From Leishmania infantum JPCM5 (taxonomy: Eukaryota; Euglenozoa; Kinetoplastea; Trypanosomatida; Trypanosomatidae), in contig NC_009403.2 in assembly GCF_000002875.2 (NCBI RefSeq), positions 413,001-477,000 of the forward strand: a stretch of DNA of 64,000 bases, given 5' to 3'. The position numbers and the translations under genes were made by a program. The notes under the pieces were generated by a model. The model saw only the letters and a list, made by a program, of their open reading frames with translations. It had not been told where the DNA came from and made no database searches. Numbering within the stretch: position 1 is the first letter of the stretch; each line of letters opens with the position of its first letter. Positions 27,775-39,395 of the stretch are shown here, piece by piece.

Positions 27775-30700
27775 ATGATCTTTATCGAACCGGATGTGGA
27801 CTACTTCCGGCTGCACCTGCGGGACGTGCACGTGCCAGTACCAGTTCTCGAGCAAGGCCCAGACGCCATCGCGGCTGCAACGACCGCAGCGCCAACGTCG
27901 GCGCGCGCTACGGTGGTGCCTCAGTGCAAGGAACCAAATGATGGCGACCACGACGCGCCTCTGCCACACAAAGGCTTGAAGGTGGGGACAGCGACGGAAA
28001 CGGCAGGTTTCAGACGCTCCGGCTCTGCCATGCCCTCGGTCTCGTCCTCTACTGATCCTTCGAAGGTGTTGGCAGCCGAGCAAGAGCACTTGCACCGGTG
28101 CGAGAGCGGCAATGATGACTACCGCGGCCTCGTTGAGGATGAGGCGGCCTCGTGCGCCAAGATAACCCTCGAGGAGCGCGCCGACGTTGTGCATCGAGCA
28201 CTGTTGAGCGCGCTGCACGCCCGCTTCCCCTACGAGGCCGTCGACACGCTCGAGTACGCCTACATTCTCGTTGTCACGCACCACGTTGCCCCGTCGCTTG
28301 CCACTCAGGCCTTCAACGAGGGCGAATTGGGCAGCCTCACCTCCCTCAGCGGCCTCCTGCCTGAGGAGCTGCGCGATCGCACTTTTCCATCCCACCTCAA
28401 CGCCGTCCTCGATCCGGCGTCAGCCTTCGCAGCCGAAACGACCTCCACCAAGCCGGTGTCGCCAGAGACAGCGACTGGAGTGGCAGCCGACTCCGCCGCC
28501 GCGTCATCGGCCATTCGACCGTCCATCCGCGTCACGGACGACGATGCAGCCGCTCGCGCGGCACGGGAAAAAGAGAGCGCCGCTCGGGCCATCGCGCAGG
28601 TGCTGCACAACGTTCCCACGGCACCTCACTTCTTCGACTCGATCTTTCTGCTCTCCCGTGCCCTGACCCCAGAGCAGCAGGCGCTATATTGCGATGTGCA
28701 ACGCTGCGGCCGCCGCCTCGTCAGCTGTGAAGCTGTGCACTACGCCACAGTGACCGCTGCGAAGGCGCACCGGGGCGGCGGCACCAACACGCAGATGGAG
28801 TCCTTTTCTGTCATCCAGGGCCGCTTCGTCCACTGCGTGCCAGCGGACGGCGGTGGCGGCGGCAGCGCGGAGACAAAAGCCGCGAGCGCCGCCACTTCGA
28901 ACAGCTGCTTTTGCAGCGTGGCAGGTGAAAGCCGAAGCTACAGAGTGCCGTTCTCGGTTCCCAACGGCGATGGGCCTGCACAAGCAGCATCGCCGGCAAC
29001 GACGTTGGCGGCGGCTCGCTCGCTCTACTTCTCCGTCTACCGTATTCCTCTTAGCCGCTTTCGCCCTGCCGAGCAGCAGTACTACGCGGACCAACGCGAG
29101 GAGCTGAGGTGGCGTCAGCGGCACCGCTGCCGGTCGAGCTACCGCAAGTTGCAGCGAAAAGGGCAGCCTGTCGAGCAGGTGTCCGGTGCTGTAATGCCGT
29201 CGTGCGGTTCGTGGTGTCACCCTCTGGAAGAGAGCGGCAGTGTCGATGCTGCTCGCGACTCATGCAGTTGCAGTTGCGGCAGCGAGAGCGAGGACGATGA
29301 AGAGGACTGGGAGGGAGAGGTACGTCGTTCAACGGGGAAGGCAGTTTCTTCGCTATCCAGCGCCAAGTCATGGCGTACCCGCGACACGGCCGATGCGATC
29401 GACAGGCTGCTCGGCAGCGAAGGTCACGGTGTTGGCGACGCGGCGGAGCAGACGTCAACGGCGGAGCAGCGCAGCGCAGCTCGCTTCTTTCGAACCTGCC
29501 ACGAGGTGCTCACAAACTACGCCATTGCGCACTCGCCGTATGCGGCGAGGGGAGCAGTGGAAAAAGAAGAAACGGCAGCGAGGACGAAGGCGACAGCACA
29601 CGGGGCGCCCTCCCCGTCGTCGCCCGCCGTCACAGCAGCCGTGCCTTCTTCTGCACATCAGCGGCAGCAGCACCCGCGAATGCCGTGGTTCCCACGTCGA
29701 TTTGCTGGTGTCTCTTACGTTGGTGTCACCCGTCTCCTCTACTCGCTGGCCCCGTGCGACTGCTACCACTTGGTGATGAAGGACCACAGTCCTTTCTATT
29801 ACGCCCACTCGAGTCGCTCTTCTTACGAGCGGCAGACGGTGCCGCTCTGCCTCGTCTCGGATCTCTCCTCTGAGACTGGTGGCGACGGAGGCGGCGCGCT
29901 GCAGCTGGCACAACTGAAATCAAAGCCGTTGTCACGCGCGACGGCTGCCTCGGCTGCACCGGCGACAGCCCTCGCTTCCGTTGCGGAAGCGAGGCGCCGT
30001 AGATTTGGTGAGCAGAAGGTTCAGGTGGCGCCGCCGCGCGCACGGTCGCCTGAGCCGGGCGTGACAGAGCAGGTGTTGCTGCCAGGTTGCACGGCCCCAG
30101 GGCCCAGGACCGACACGCTGGCCGTTGCCGATGGCGCTGGCGGCGCGGCAGCTGGCAGTGGCCGGGAGGGCCTGATGTGTACTCCGTTTCCGTCTCCTGC
30201 GCCCTCTTCAGAGCGTGCCGAGCGACCGTCCTACGAGGCCAGGGTAGCGGCAGCCGCGACAAGGAACTCCGCATCGAATCCCCCGCCCTCGTCAGCGTCG
30301 CCGCAATCGCGCGGCAGCCTCGTCTCGGCCACGGACGGTCCTCCGATGCGCNACGATCGCCCAGGCGCGGTCGTCCACGTTCAGCGCGGTGGGCCGATTG
30401 GAGCAAGCCCGCACGCCGCTGACCTCCTTCGCCACCCTTCATACGAAAGGCGGTGTGCCACTCGCTTTCGACTTCACTGGCGGCCGCCAGTCTCACGCGG
30501 TGCCGCGGCGCGGCACCACACCGCGGGACCGCCTATCTTTTACGACGACGACAAAGGCCAAGAAGGGAGAGATGGGCAGCGAACATGCCCACGTGGACAT
30601 CGATGATGAAGAGGAGCAAGTGCGTGCCCCTACCCCTTCTTCGACGGCCACATCGGTGCGGATCGAGCGTGGTGGTATCGCGCTTACCTTTGACGCTGGG

Positions 30701-33700
30701 CCGGCGCAGCAACGAAAAACGCCGTCATCCTCTGCGACCGGTGGCGCACCAACGACATGCCGACGGCGCACCGATCCGGCTACTATGAGCGCTCGCTACC
30801 CTGCGGAGTTTCCGCGCGATTGCAGCAGGTATGAGGACGGTGTGATGAAAGGCAAAGACGACAACGAAGAGTCCGTCGAGGTGGCTTCGGACTTCTCTGA
30901 TGGCAACGGCGATGATCCTGAGCGCCGCCTGTTGCCGTCCTGCGCGCGTACACCCGAAAGAACGCCGCGGGCGTTGGCGCGGACGCCACCGCGAGGGAAC
31001 CAAGTGGCACGAGAGTTGGCGGCAGCCGAGGACGCGGACAGCGAACGCCGTCGTGGCGGCGGCAGCTCCAAGATTAGCGAGCGAGTCAGCGGCGCCATCA
31101 CAGCGGCTCCAAAAAGCTATTGCGCCGGAACTCGGGGTTCACCACAGGCGGCAACGAAGACAATCAACTGGGCCGACAAGTTGCTTCCAAACGCGAAGGC
31201 AACGAGGGCCGGCAGCCGCAACTGCGGAAGCCTCCGCTTTCCATCCGTCTTGCACACGGAAGTGGAGGACAAGGAGCAGCTCGATGCGAACCGCAGCGTA
31301 CGCGGGCGTGGCGCGGCGCTGATGCCGACAACGTATGGGGCGGCGGCGGAGCGCCGTGCCGGGGTGTTCGGCATCAGCGGCAGTAACAACATCAGAAGGA
31401 GCAGCGGCCCTCTACCAGCCAGCCTCCCGGCTCCCCGCTCCAACCCCTTTCTTATGCAGACTCACAAGACGCCAACCGCGAACAGCAACCAGCCGTATGA
31501 CATAGATGCGGGCACATCACCGCGTCCCTCGCCGCTATCACGTTGCTTCGCGGGATACACTCCATTTCAACCTGCCAGCGGACTGCCCCAACACGTACCG
31601 CAACACCAACAGCAGACACCAATCCCGGCCAGTCGCCCCACAAGCGTCAGTGCAACGCCAACGCAGTGCTTCTCTGTTCCCTTCACACCGTTTGGTCAAG
31701 GTGCGGGGTCGCGCTACCAAACAACTGCACCGACGCTGCAGCAGCAATTGCTGCCGCACACGAACCAGCACGGCGCACGTGCAACCGGCTTCGCCGCCGT
31801 CGCCGCACCGCACTCACACGTCCCGCCGTCGACTGTGGAGCTCTCCGCCTCAGGCGTGTCGCTTAGCAGCAGCAGCAGCAGCGGTTCGGGAAGCATGTGC
31901 CTGTCATTCCGGCAGAACCCGTCAGCGTCGCCGCCGCCGCCGCCGCAAGAGTGCTTCTTCGATGACCTCGTTGCCCTACGTACAACGTGCGAAACGCGGG
32001 AACCCCGTCGTGGCACTGCGTTCACCGCGAGCACCGCTACACCGACGGCCACTAGCGACGGCGGCACCGCTCCGCACGGTGCGCAGAGTGCGGCCAGCCC
32101 ACCAGCCTACTTTGCCATGGCGTGGAACGCGCGGAAGACGGCGCCGCAACAACACGGCCTCTCAGGCGGCATCGCGGAGCACCCCTCGTCCTCCGCCTCG
32201 CTATCTCCTCTGCCACGACACACAACACACGAGCAAGCGCAAGCGCCGCAGTCGCGTCCCTGCATCTCCTTCTACCCCCCGTTCGCCGCGGCGCGGAGCG
32301 CGCCGTCGCTGTCGGCGCAGCTGTTGAGCCCAAGCGCCTACTACACGCCTCCAGCGCGGCAAACCATCGGCGCTGGCCGCCTCTCGTTGTTCTCGTCTCC
32401 TCTGGCACCACGGCGTGGCAGTGTTGGTGGTGGCCCAGCCACCCTGGCAGTCGATGCGTGTGGTCTAAGTCGCAGTCTCTTCATCGACGAGTACGACGAC
32501 GGGGCTGCCACAGCCGGCTCAGCGTCACACCTCCGCGGCGACGGTCGGGCGGCAAGCCGTGTGCGGCCGCGTGGCGTCTCGGCGATGGATGCCGCGTGGT
32601 GGCAGCCAATTCGCGAGCTGACCTCCGCTCCGAACCTCCGCCACGGAGCTGCAGCGCCAGCAGCGGGTCATTCGCGGTCGAGCACGAGCGCGCTGCGCTT
32701 GTCTGTCGCCGACCAGCCCTACAACCTTCCGCTGGGTTCCACCTCGAACCCTCACAACCACCACGGCAGCCGTTGTGGCGATTGCGGTGGATGTCGCAAA
32801 GGCTGCGCCACCGCAGCCGGCGATCCCGCCTTGCAGCAACGAAGTCGACACTCCTACTACCACGAGGAAGCCTCATCGCTAGGCCGTGGAACGGCTACCG
32901 CGCCTGTGCACCCCGGCAGGGCCGCCGTGCCGCCGCTGCCGTCATCACGTCTCGGTGGCCTCCAAATCGACGCGAGGAACGCCGAAAATCAAAACGTGGA
33001 CGACGCCTACGTTGAGGAGCTTTCACTCTCGCCCGTGACGCCGCACCGCACGCAGATGCGGACGCCGTTCGCGGTGCGTCGTGCCCGTCGCGCAGCTGCC
33101 ACCACAGGCCACAGTTTTAGACTGTCGTCCCGTCGTCGCCCTCCTCTTGCTCCGCGCAGTGTCGGTAGCGATGCCGCCCGCGGCTCCTCGTGTGACTGTG
33201 CGGAAGCGAATGCGCCGGACAAGTTCCGCTCCCACTACGGTGCCGCGACTCCATCGTCCACAGCGGCGTGGCGCGATGGCTTGTCGGTCCGTGAGCGAGT
33301 CCAGCTGCGCCGGTGGCAGTTGGACAAGGAGGAGCGACTGGCCAGCTATCAGGCGCACCTGCAGGCGAACTACCTCTGCGGGTCGATGCCGAAGCGCTAC
33401 TGCTTTGAAAGACAGACAGGCGGCGCCGCAGCCGACGCGAGGCCAGCTCCCCTGGGCGGTGGCGTAGCGCGAGAGAGTGGCGTGACCGGGAGCGGCGAGC
33501 AGCCGCAGTCCGCCGCTGGCGGCCACGCAGTGTGGACACCGAGGACGACCGCTGTGCCGCCCGTGGGGCACGAAACAGCAGCAGTGTTGCAGGTGGGGAA
33601 AAGTGCGCGGGACTTCAGCCTTGGTGTGCACTCCTCCGCGCCCGTGTCGACGGCGACGTCAGCGCCACGCGACGCAAGCTCGCTCCTCCTAAGACCGCCA

Positions 33701-36700
33701 ACGGCGTCTGCTTCGACCGCGTCAGGGGCCGGTGGGCCAGATGTCGATGCAGCGCGGGTCTGCCAAGCCGAGGCACATCGTCGTCAGCAGGCAAGCAAGC
33801 AGTCCCAAATAGAAGCTCGGCAGCAGATGGAGGCGCTCGCCGATGGTGCTGCTGCCGCACGACTTGCGACAGGGGTCAACGTCAGCTTTACGCTGCGCGA
33901 CGTGGCCACTGTCTTCCTTCGACTGCCGAGCACCTCACTGCATGCGTCGCGGACGCCCGGGACGGAGCCGTGGCATGTCAGCGGCGGTGCTGGGCTCGAC
34001 GTGCTGGACGTTTGCGACGCAGTCAGGCGCACCGAGGGTGTGTCGTGCTTTCTCTCCCGAAAGCCCACGCAGCTGCGGGGTGGGTGGGCAAGCTATCTGG
34101 AACGCATCAACCTCTACCAAGAGCCCTTCTTCCTGCGTGATCAGGCTTTTGTGCTCGTCTTACCCGTCCCGCACGTGCCAACGCTGAAAGTGTGCGTCGC
34201 GATCCACAACATCAATGACCTGTTGGCGCTTGTGTGCCAGACGCCGGTGGCGCGCATTTTGCCGACAGCTGAGGAGACGTGGATGCGGCAGCACGAGTAC
34301 GGATTCGAAGACGCGAACGACGATGCAGAAGGACGACAGGATGGTGCCGTGATGGTTGTCGCGGAGCGGCGGTGGCTCTTTGGGCTTTTCACAACTCGAC
34401 GGCTCGTCCCTGCCGCTGGCACACATGCGTCGCGCAAAGCCCACCAACAACTGCCGTCACCGGAGGACAATGACGTGGCACGCCGAGAAAAGTGCCGCCG
34501 GCTGCGTCGCGAGTATCAGGTGGATGGGCTATGCCTCACGTGGCGCCATCGAGCTCGACTGTGGTACGCGCTGCTGCGGGCAGGATTGAGCTGCCTCGCA
34601 CTTCCGGCATGCACGTCGCCACTCTTGATCGACCCCGTGGCGTGCAAAGCAAGGTGCGCGCTGTTGTGTGACCGCATCGCCGCCTACGCGGTGGCGCATC
34701 GCCGGCTTGAAGCACTCAAGGCTGTACGGCAGTCGCGCCTCGTGGCGCGCGCCGCGGAAGTGTCGAAGGAACGGGTGTTGAAGTTTTGTGATCGCGCACA
34801 TCCCGGGACGGCACGCGGAATTCAACTTGGTAGGACGGGTGACAGCAGCAGCCGTGTGGCGGCGAGCCGCTCGCGGTGCACTCCGTCGCCGCTGCTTCTG
34901 TCTGTGCCCACGCGACAGCAGCGGCGAGTTTCAGGTGTCGGCGATGATGGGGTCGATAGCACGGTGTGCCAAGGCCGCTATCCCGTAACGTGGGGCAGGG
35001 CTTGTGATTCAACTCTGAGGACGGACCTTCACAACCGCTTCAGCAGCACTGACGAGGCTGCCCGAGACCCACAAGTGGCGCGCGGCGGAGTCGCCTCCAC
35101 CCTTGAAACACCGTCGACCGTGTGGGGCAGGCCGCTATTCGCCGCTTCGACTTCAGCAGCGCCTCTCCACAGCGGGCACTTCGAGACCAGCAGGCAGAGG
35201 TTCGAAGATCGCTGTGACGAGCGGCAGCAGCGGGCAGGAACACCGATACCGCCTCGACTCTCCGCCATGGGGGGCATCTCACACACTTATCCCTCTCTGC
35301 GACAGCGCACCTCTTCAGGCGATAGGTGGGCAACGCCGCGCACGACGCGCTCGATGCAGCTGCGACTCGCCGCTAACCAACGTGTGGCCGCCGGTGACGC
35401 GCCGGTATCCTCCCTGCGCCATGCCACGCACGCATCAGTGCTGGGAGAAGGTCGCCTGACATCCAACGATGGCGAGCGATTTAGCGACGCGTTCGGTCTG
35501 CACTCGCGCCGTAGCTTCACGCCCCCTCCTCGCCCGCCTCCTAATCGTCCACCCCCACCACAGCAGCAGCAGCTGCAGCCTCGATGGGACGGTGACTTCG
35601 GCGGTGGCGCCACGTCGACGTGGACCGCCAACAGTCGCGATGGGGCGGTCGACGTTGCGTGGCGGCATGCACACACATGCGGCGACGCCGTGGCGACCAG
35701 CTGCAGACGCGGAAGCACCCTTGCTAGGACGGTGGCGGGAGCACCTGGAATCGCCTCCGTCAACGTCCCCTACGACGTTGAGGCGGGAAGCCACCCGTAC
35801 GCTAGCGACGGCGCGCTTGGAGCGATGCATGCCGCTCGCAGCGCGACGGTAGCGGCGGGTCACGAGAGACACGCGTCGAGTGCTGCGTCGCACGGGTTGT
35901 TTGCACCCGCTGCGTCCACTGTGGCGCCCTACGCTAGCGGTACATCTATCGCGCCGTCATCGGACGCACAGGCCACGGCTGCGGCAGAAAACGGTGCGCA
36001 GCGCGTCATTCTCTCCTCGACCGCCGCCTCCAGCCTTGCACTCAGCGCGGCCGCGGCATCCACCAACTTGGACCTTGTCCTGCGTGTAGATCGCGATGAC
36101 GCCTTGGCGGGCGCGCTGGCCCGTCTCACCGAGCACCGCGCCGTGAACATTGCGCCGCCGCTGGTAACCGTGCTGTCCATTGTGCCCCTTGCAGCGCAGC
36201 CCGTGCGTGGCGCAGGTGCGGGCGTGGTCGAGGACAGCGATGCCCCAACGATCAGCCCTGCTGACACCGGTGCAGCATCGCCATTGTACCCTGGTTTCAT
36301 CCCAACTCCGCTGGAGGTGCAGCAACGCCTGGCTCAGCCGTTCAACCTCTCCATCGCGCAGGTGCAGCAACTGCTCCAGTGGCAGTGGGAGCATCATCAG
36401 CATTGCTACACGCTGATGCCGGTGCCTCTCTTCACTGGCGCGGCAGCCGGTCCCACGGAGGTGGACTTCTCGCTCAGGTTCTGGTCGTCCCCGCAGGGCG
36501 TGGACTCGGTGAGCCGTGGCGGACCGGATGAGTGGGCATCGGCTGCGTCGCCATCCTACGCCGTCTCGCCGCTGGCGCGCGAGCTACTGCTGCACCTTCT
36601 GCGGTGGTCGTGGCTGCTGCCGATCGACTACGAGGCGAGCCGGCGCAGCCGACGTCATCGGCTGGCTGCCACGACCACCAGCAGCCTTGCTTCCCTTTTT

Positions 36701-38218
36701 CGCTGCCTCATTTCGCCGTCGCCGCTCCGTTGTCCGCGATGGCGCATGCTGGCGCTCATCGTGCTCCTCGTCACCGCGGCGGGGCGCTCGGCCCGGTGCC
36801 TGCAGGCGCTTCTCTTTGGTGGCGTCGGCTACTGCGCTTTGAGCGGCGTGGCAGTTGGCTTGCTGGCGCGGCTGCCTTCGCACCGGGGTGCGAGTAGCCG
36901 CCACAGTCGCGGCGGATGTCCTCCATGGCAGTGGTGGTGGGGCAGGCGGAGCACCGGCGCGGCGGATGTGCACTCCCAAGGGCACCGCCGCTCTGCCTCT
37001 CGCCTCGTGCGTCGCCCTTTGTCCGCGCTGCAAAACGACGTCCCACCCATCGACGACCGTGTGAGTCTTCTCTACTCCCTCGGCGAGTCCACGACGCATG
37101 ACATGCTCGAGCGGCGACGGGTGCATTTTGCAGCGCAGGCGGTGCTCGTGCGCGTGCTGTGCCTGCAGAGCGCGGCTGCTTCGCTCCTGAGTCGGCTACA
37201 GCTCTTCTTCTACGGCTACTCGACGGCGCTGTCGTTCTGGGTGGCACTGCTGCTCTTCGCGTACGCCCTCTTGTGCGCAGTGTACCTGGAAGCAGTGCTC
37301 GCGGTACAGCAAAGCCTAGGCGGTGCGGCGTGGTCAGCAGAGTGTGACGGTTGTGCGAGCGCCGGGGCAGTGTCGGCGTTTTGGCAAGTCGCACGGAGGA
37401 TTCCGCACGTGATGTGGTGGGGCACCAACGCCGCATCAAAAACATCATTCCACCCCTCTCAATCGGCGGCATCTGCGCTCACAGGGGCTGCCTGGCGCGA
37501 GGTGCTCGCGAGTGCTCGGTATATTCTCTTTCAAAGACAGCGGACTGTCGTAGATGGCGGCGGTGAGGCCGCTGCTGCGGGAGTTGCGAGCGCACTGGAG
37601 GTACAACCCTTCGGTGACAGTGATCCGGCAGTAGAGGCAACGGCGAGAAGCGGCGGTAGTGCGGGGGCAGGGGCGGCGCACGGCCACCATCGCAGCCCCT
37701 CCTATTTTTACCAGAACGGCAAGTACTTTGCGTACGACGCGGAGCCGCCAGCATGGGCAAAGTCGGAAGCCGCCGCCGCCATCCCGTCCAACATCGGTGC
37801 GACACCAGGAGCCCACTACGAGCGTGTGTCTGCACAACCACAGCGACAGGAGCCATCGCCGTCGGCGCGCGTCGTGCAGTCGCTGAGCGAGTGGTTCAGC
37901 CACATTGTCCAAGGTGGCGGCAGCGATGGTAATGATGGTGGTGGCAAGCATCGGCCGTCCGTGCTTAGCAACCACTCCGCCGACCCGATGGGTTCGAATT
38001 CAACATACATCACAGCCAACAGCAGCGCCGCGTATGTGTGCTCCAACAAGTCGGCAGGCTCCTCAGTAGGGGATCCCAGCGTGCTCTGGTTCCTCGTTGT
38101 TGCCTACGTCGTCACGGTCTGTCTGCCGTGGTCGCCGTACCGGTGGCTGTGGCGGCGGGTGTGGAGTGTGCTGACGCATGACGACGCCCTGGTCAGGCGA
38201 CCTCTCCTCACTGTGTGA
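27775..38218 (+). CDS. Giant kinetoplastid membrane protein of unknown function; frame interrupted by one ambiguous base
   Basis: As printed there are two overlapping frames: ATG 27775 to a stop at 30606, and a frame open through ~30350 to the stop at 38218 with no ATG near its start. An 'n' stands at 30352. Leaving it out gives CGC-ACG-ATC-GCC and joins the frames into one protein of about 3,480 residues. Natural composition switches frame exactly there, with no splice signal or spacer, so I read one gene. Residues 1-~240 and ~280-720 hold ordered segments (LEYAYILVVTHHVAPS; SLYFSVYRIPLSRF; SYVGVTRLLYSLAPCDCYHL). A Ser/Pro/Ala-rich region follows to ~2,040, then an ordered block (~2,040-2,340), another disordered stretch, and a C-terminal block from ~2,820 with hydrophobic segments at ~2,990-3,034 (perhaps two), ~3,142-3,178 and ~3,436-3,455. 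Not recognised as a known family. Confidence 0.82.
30352..30352. other. Ambiguous base (n) causing apparent frameshift
   Basis: The only non-ACGT base I noticed in the window. It sits exactly where the open reading frame shifts by one. Omitting it restores a continuous frame across both sides, so it is most likely an inserted placeholder in the assembly. Confidence 0.85.
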
Positions 38219-38897
38219 AGGGTCGGTGTTGTCGCCGCACATGTGATCTTCGTCTTGTATGGGTGTCTATCGATCTGTGCGCGTTGTTCATCTCGCTCTG
38301 CACTCACAGGCGACAGCGCTGGTGCGGTAAAAGTGGGGTCTCTTCCCTTACGCACGATGGCCGCTTGGTACTCGCACGGCTCTTGGTGCTCATCTAACAT
38401 GACCCCAGAGATGGGCGGTAGACAGGAAAGCGAGGAGGCAGTGAGCCGCTGCTGCCCCTGTGCCCTTTCTTTCAGGATCGCCTTGTAGGATCAAGTAGGC
38501 CATGCAGACTTGCGTGTGTGTGTGTGTATACGTGTGCGCAGGCGCGCACAACCCACCCTCAGTGGGTAAGAGGGCCGACGAGGATAAGCACCCGGCATAT
38601 CACGACGCTGGTTGGCAGATGCATGTGCCTGCACTCTCGCTCGTTGCACGTTGTGCGGGTGACCTTGGCCGCGTGCGTGTTTATGAGCTTACCGTTGCCA
38701 TCATAGGAGTCTTCGCTGCGCGCTTAAGTGCGTGCATGGGGTGGCCTTTGGGCTGCGCTGCTGAGCGCTGTTGCGCACGTCCACAATCTCTCCCTCCCCG
38801 CCCGTGCGCGTGCTCTCGCCATCCCCGACACATCGAATGGCCGCCTGTGAATTTTCTCTCCCTTTCCAGCTTCCCTCCTCCTCTTCTCTCCCTCCTC
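38219..38897 (+). other. Intergenic region before a small membrane protein gene
   Basis: No gene recognised. It holds a short (TG)n at ~38513-38528, a 6-bp hairpin ACCCAC/GTGGGT at 38551-38567, and pyrimidine-rich sequence at ~38850-38897. Candidate acceptors are an AG near 38869 and one at 38917-38918. Confidence 0.45.
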
Positions 38898-39224
38898 ATG
38901 CGCATATATCGACAACAGATGGTCATGCGCCAACGAATGGACGCTCAGGACAGCGACGGCGGCGGCGTCTTCGACACCTACGAGAAGCTCCGTCAAGCCA
39001 ATTCCGAGAAGCTGCAGACCCTTCTCAGTCGCACCGCCCGCCGCACCACGGCCGCGGGTGGTGCGGCGCGGCATGTAAAGAAGTCTGCCTCCTTGACAGG
39101 GGACTATCTCGACTTTGAGAATGACGAGTTCGCTGACAGGTGGATAAACCTCGGCATGGGGCTGATGGTGGCGCTGGCGCTGTTCCTCTTTTATGTCCTG
39201 TGGTTCACGGACTGGGTACGGTGA
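38898..39224 (+). CDS. Small C-terminally anchored membrane protein, unknown
   Basis: 108 residues from the ATG at 38898; alternatives at 38919 (101 residues) and 38937 are in frame. The frame is open upstream to 38502, but that part is spacer. The protein has a short basic N-terminus, a helical segment (DTYEKLRQANSEKLQTLL, 26-43), an Arg/Ala/Gly linker and an acidic stretch (DYLDFENDEFAD, 69-80). It ends in one hydrophobic segment (INLGMGLMVALALFLFYVLW, 83-102) six residues from the C-terminus, so a tail-anchored topology is likely. The charged helix before the anchor recalls SNARE-like or organelle tail-anchored proteins, but no SNARE heptad pattern is clear. An AG lies directly before the ATG at 38919, so trans-splicing could select the shorter form. 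Function unknown. Confidence 0.7.
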   Translation: MRIYRQQMVMRQRMDAQDSDGGGVFDTYEKLRQANSEKLQTLLSRTARRTTAAGGAARHVKKSASLTGDYLDFENDEFADRWINLGMGLMVALALFLFYVLWFTDWVR

Positions 39225-39395
39225 AGTGGTTCTGTATATGCGTGGAGGATGTGAGGGCTTTTCAGGCCTCCGTGTCCGCTCGTGCCCACGGCAACGACGT
39301 GCAGCGAGAGTGTGCGCGTCGGTGCGTCTGGAGGCGAAAACGGAGAAGGACTCGGGGCGACATCCTCAGCCACGCGAAAGCAAAGTCCTTTCATT

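Noticed and set aside
27478..28395. 305-codon minus-strand frame
   Set aside because: Antisense to the start of the giant gene, whose protein has ordered segments and a good ATG context. The minus-strand translation is Arg/Gly/His-rich shadow sequence.
36700..38218. Possible Atg9-like membrane domain at the end of the giant gene
   Set aside because: Several hydrophobic segments and an L-W-x-x-x-x-x-x-G-L stretch prompted the idea, but I could not find the conserved Atg9 motifs in order, so no name is given.
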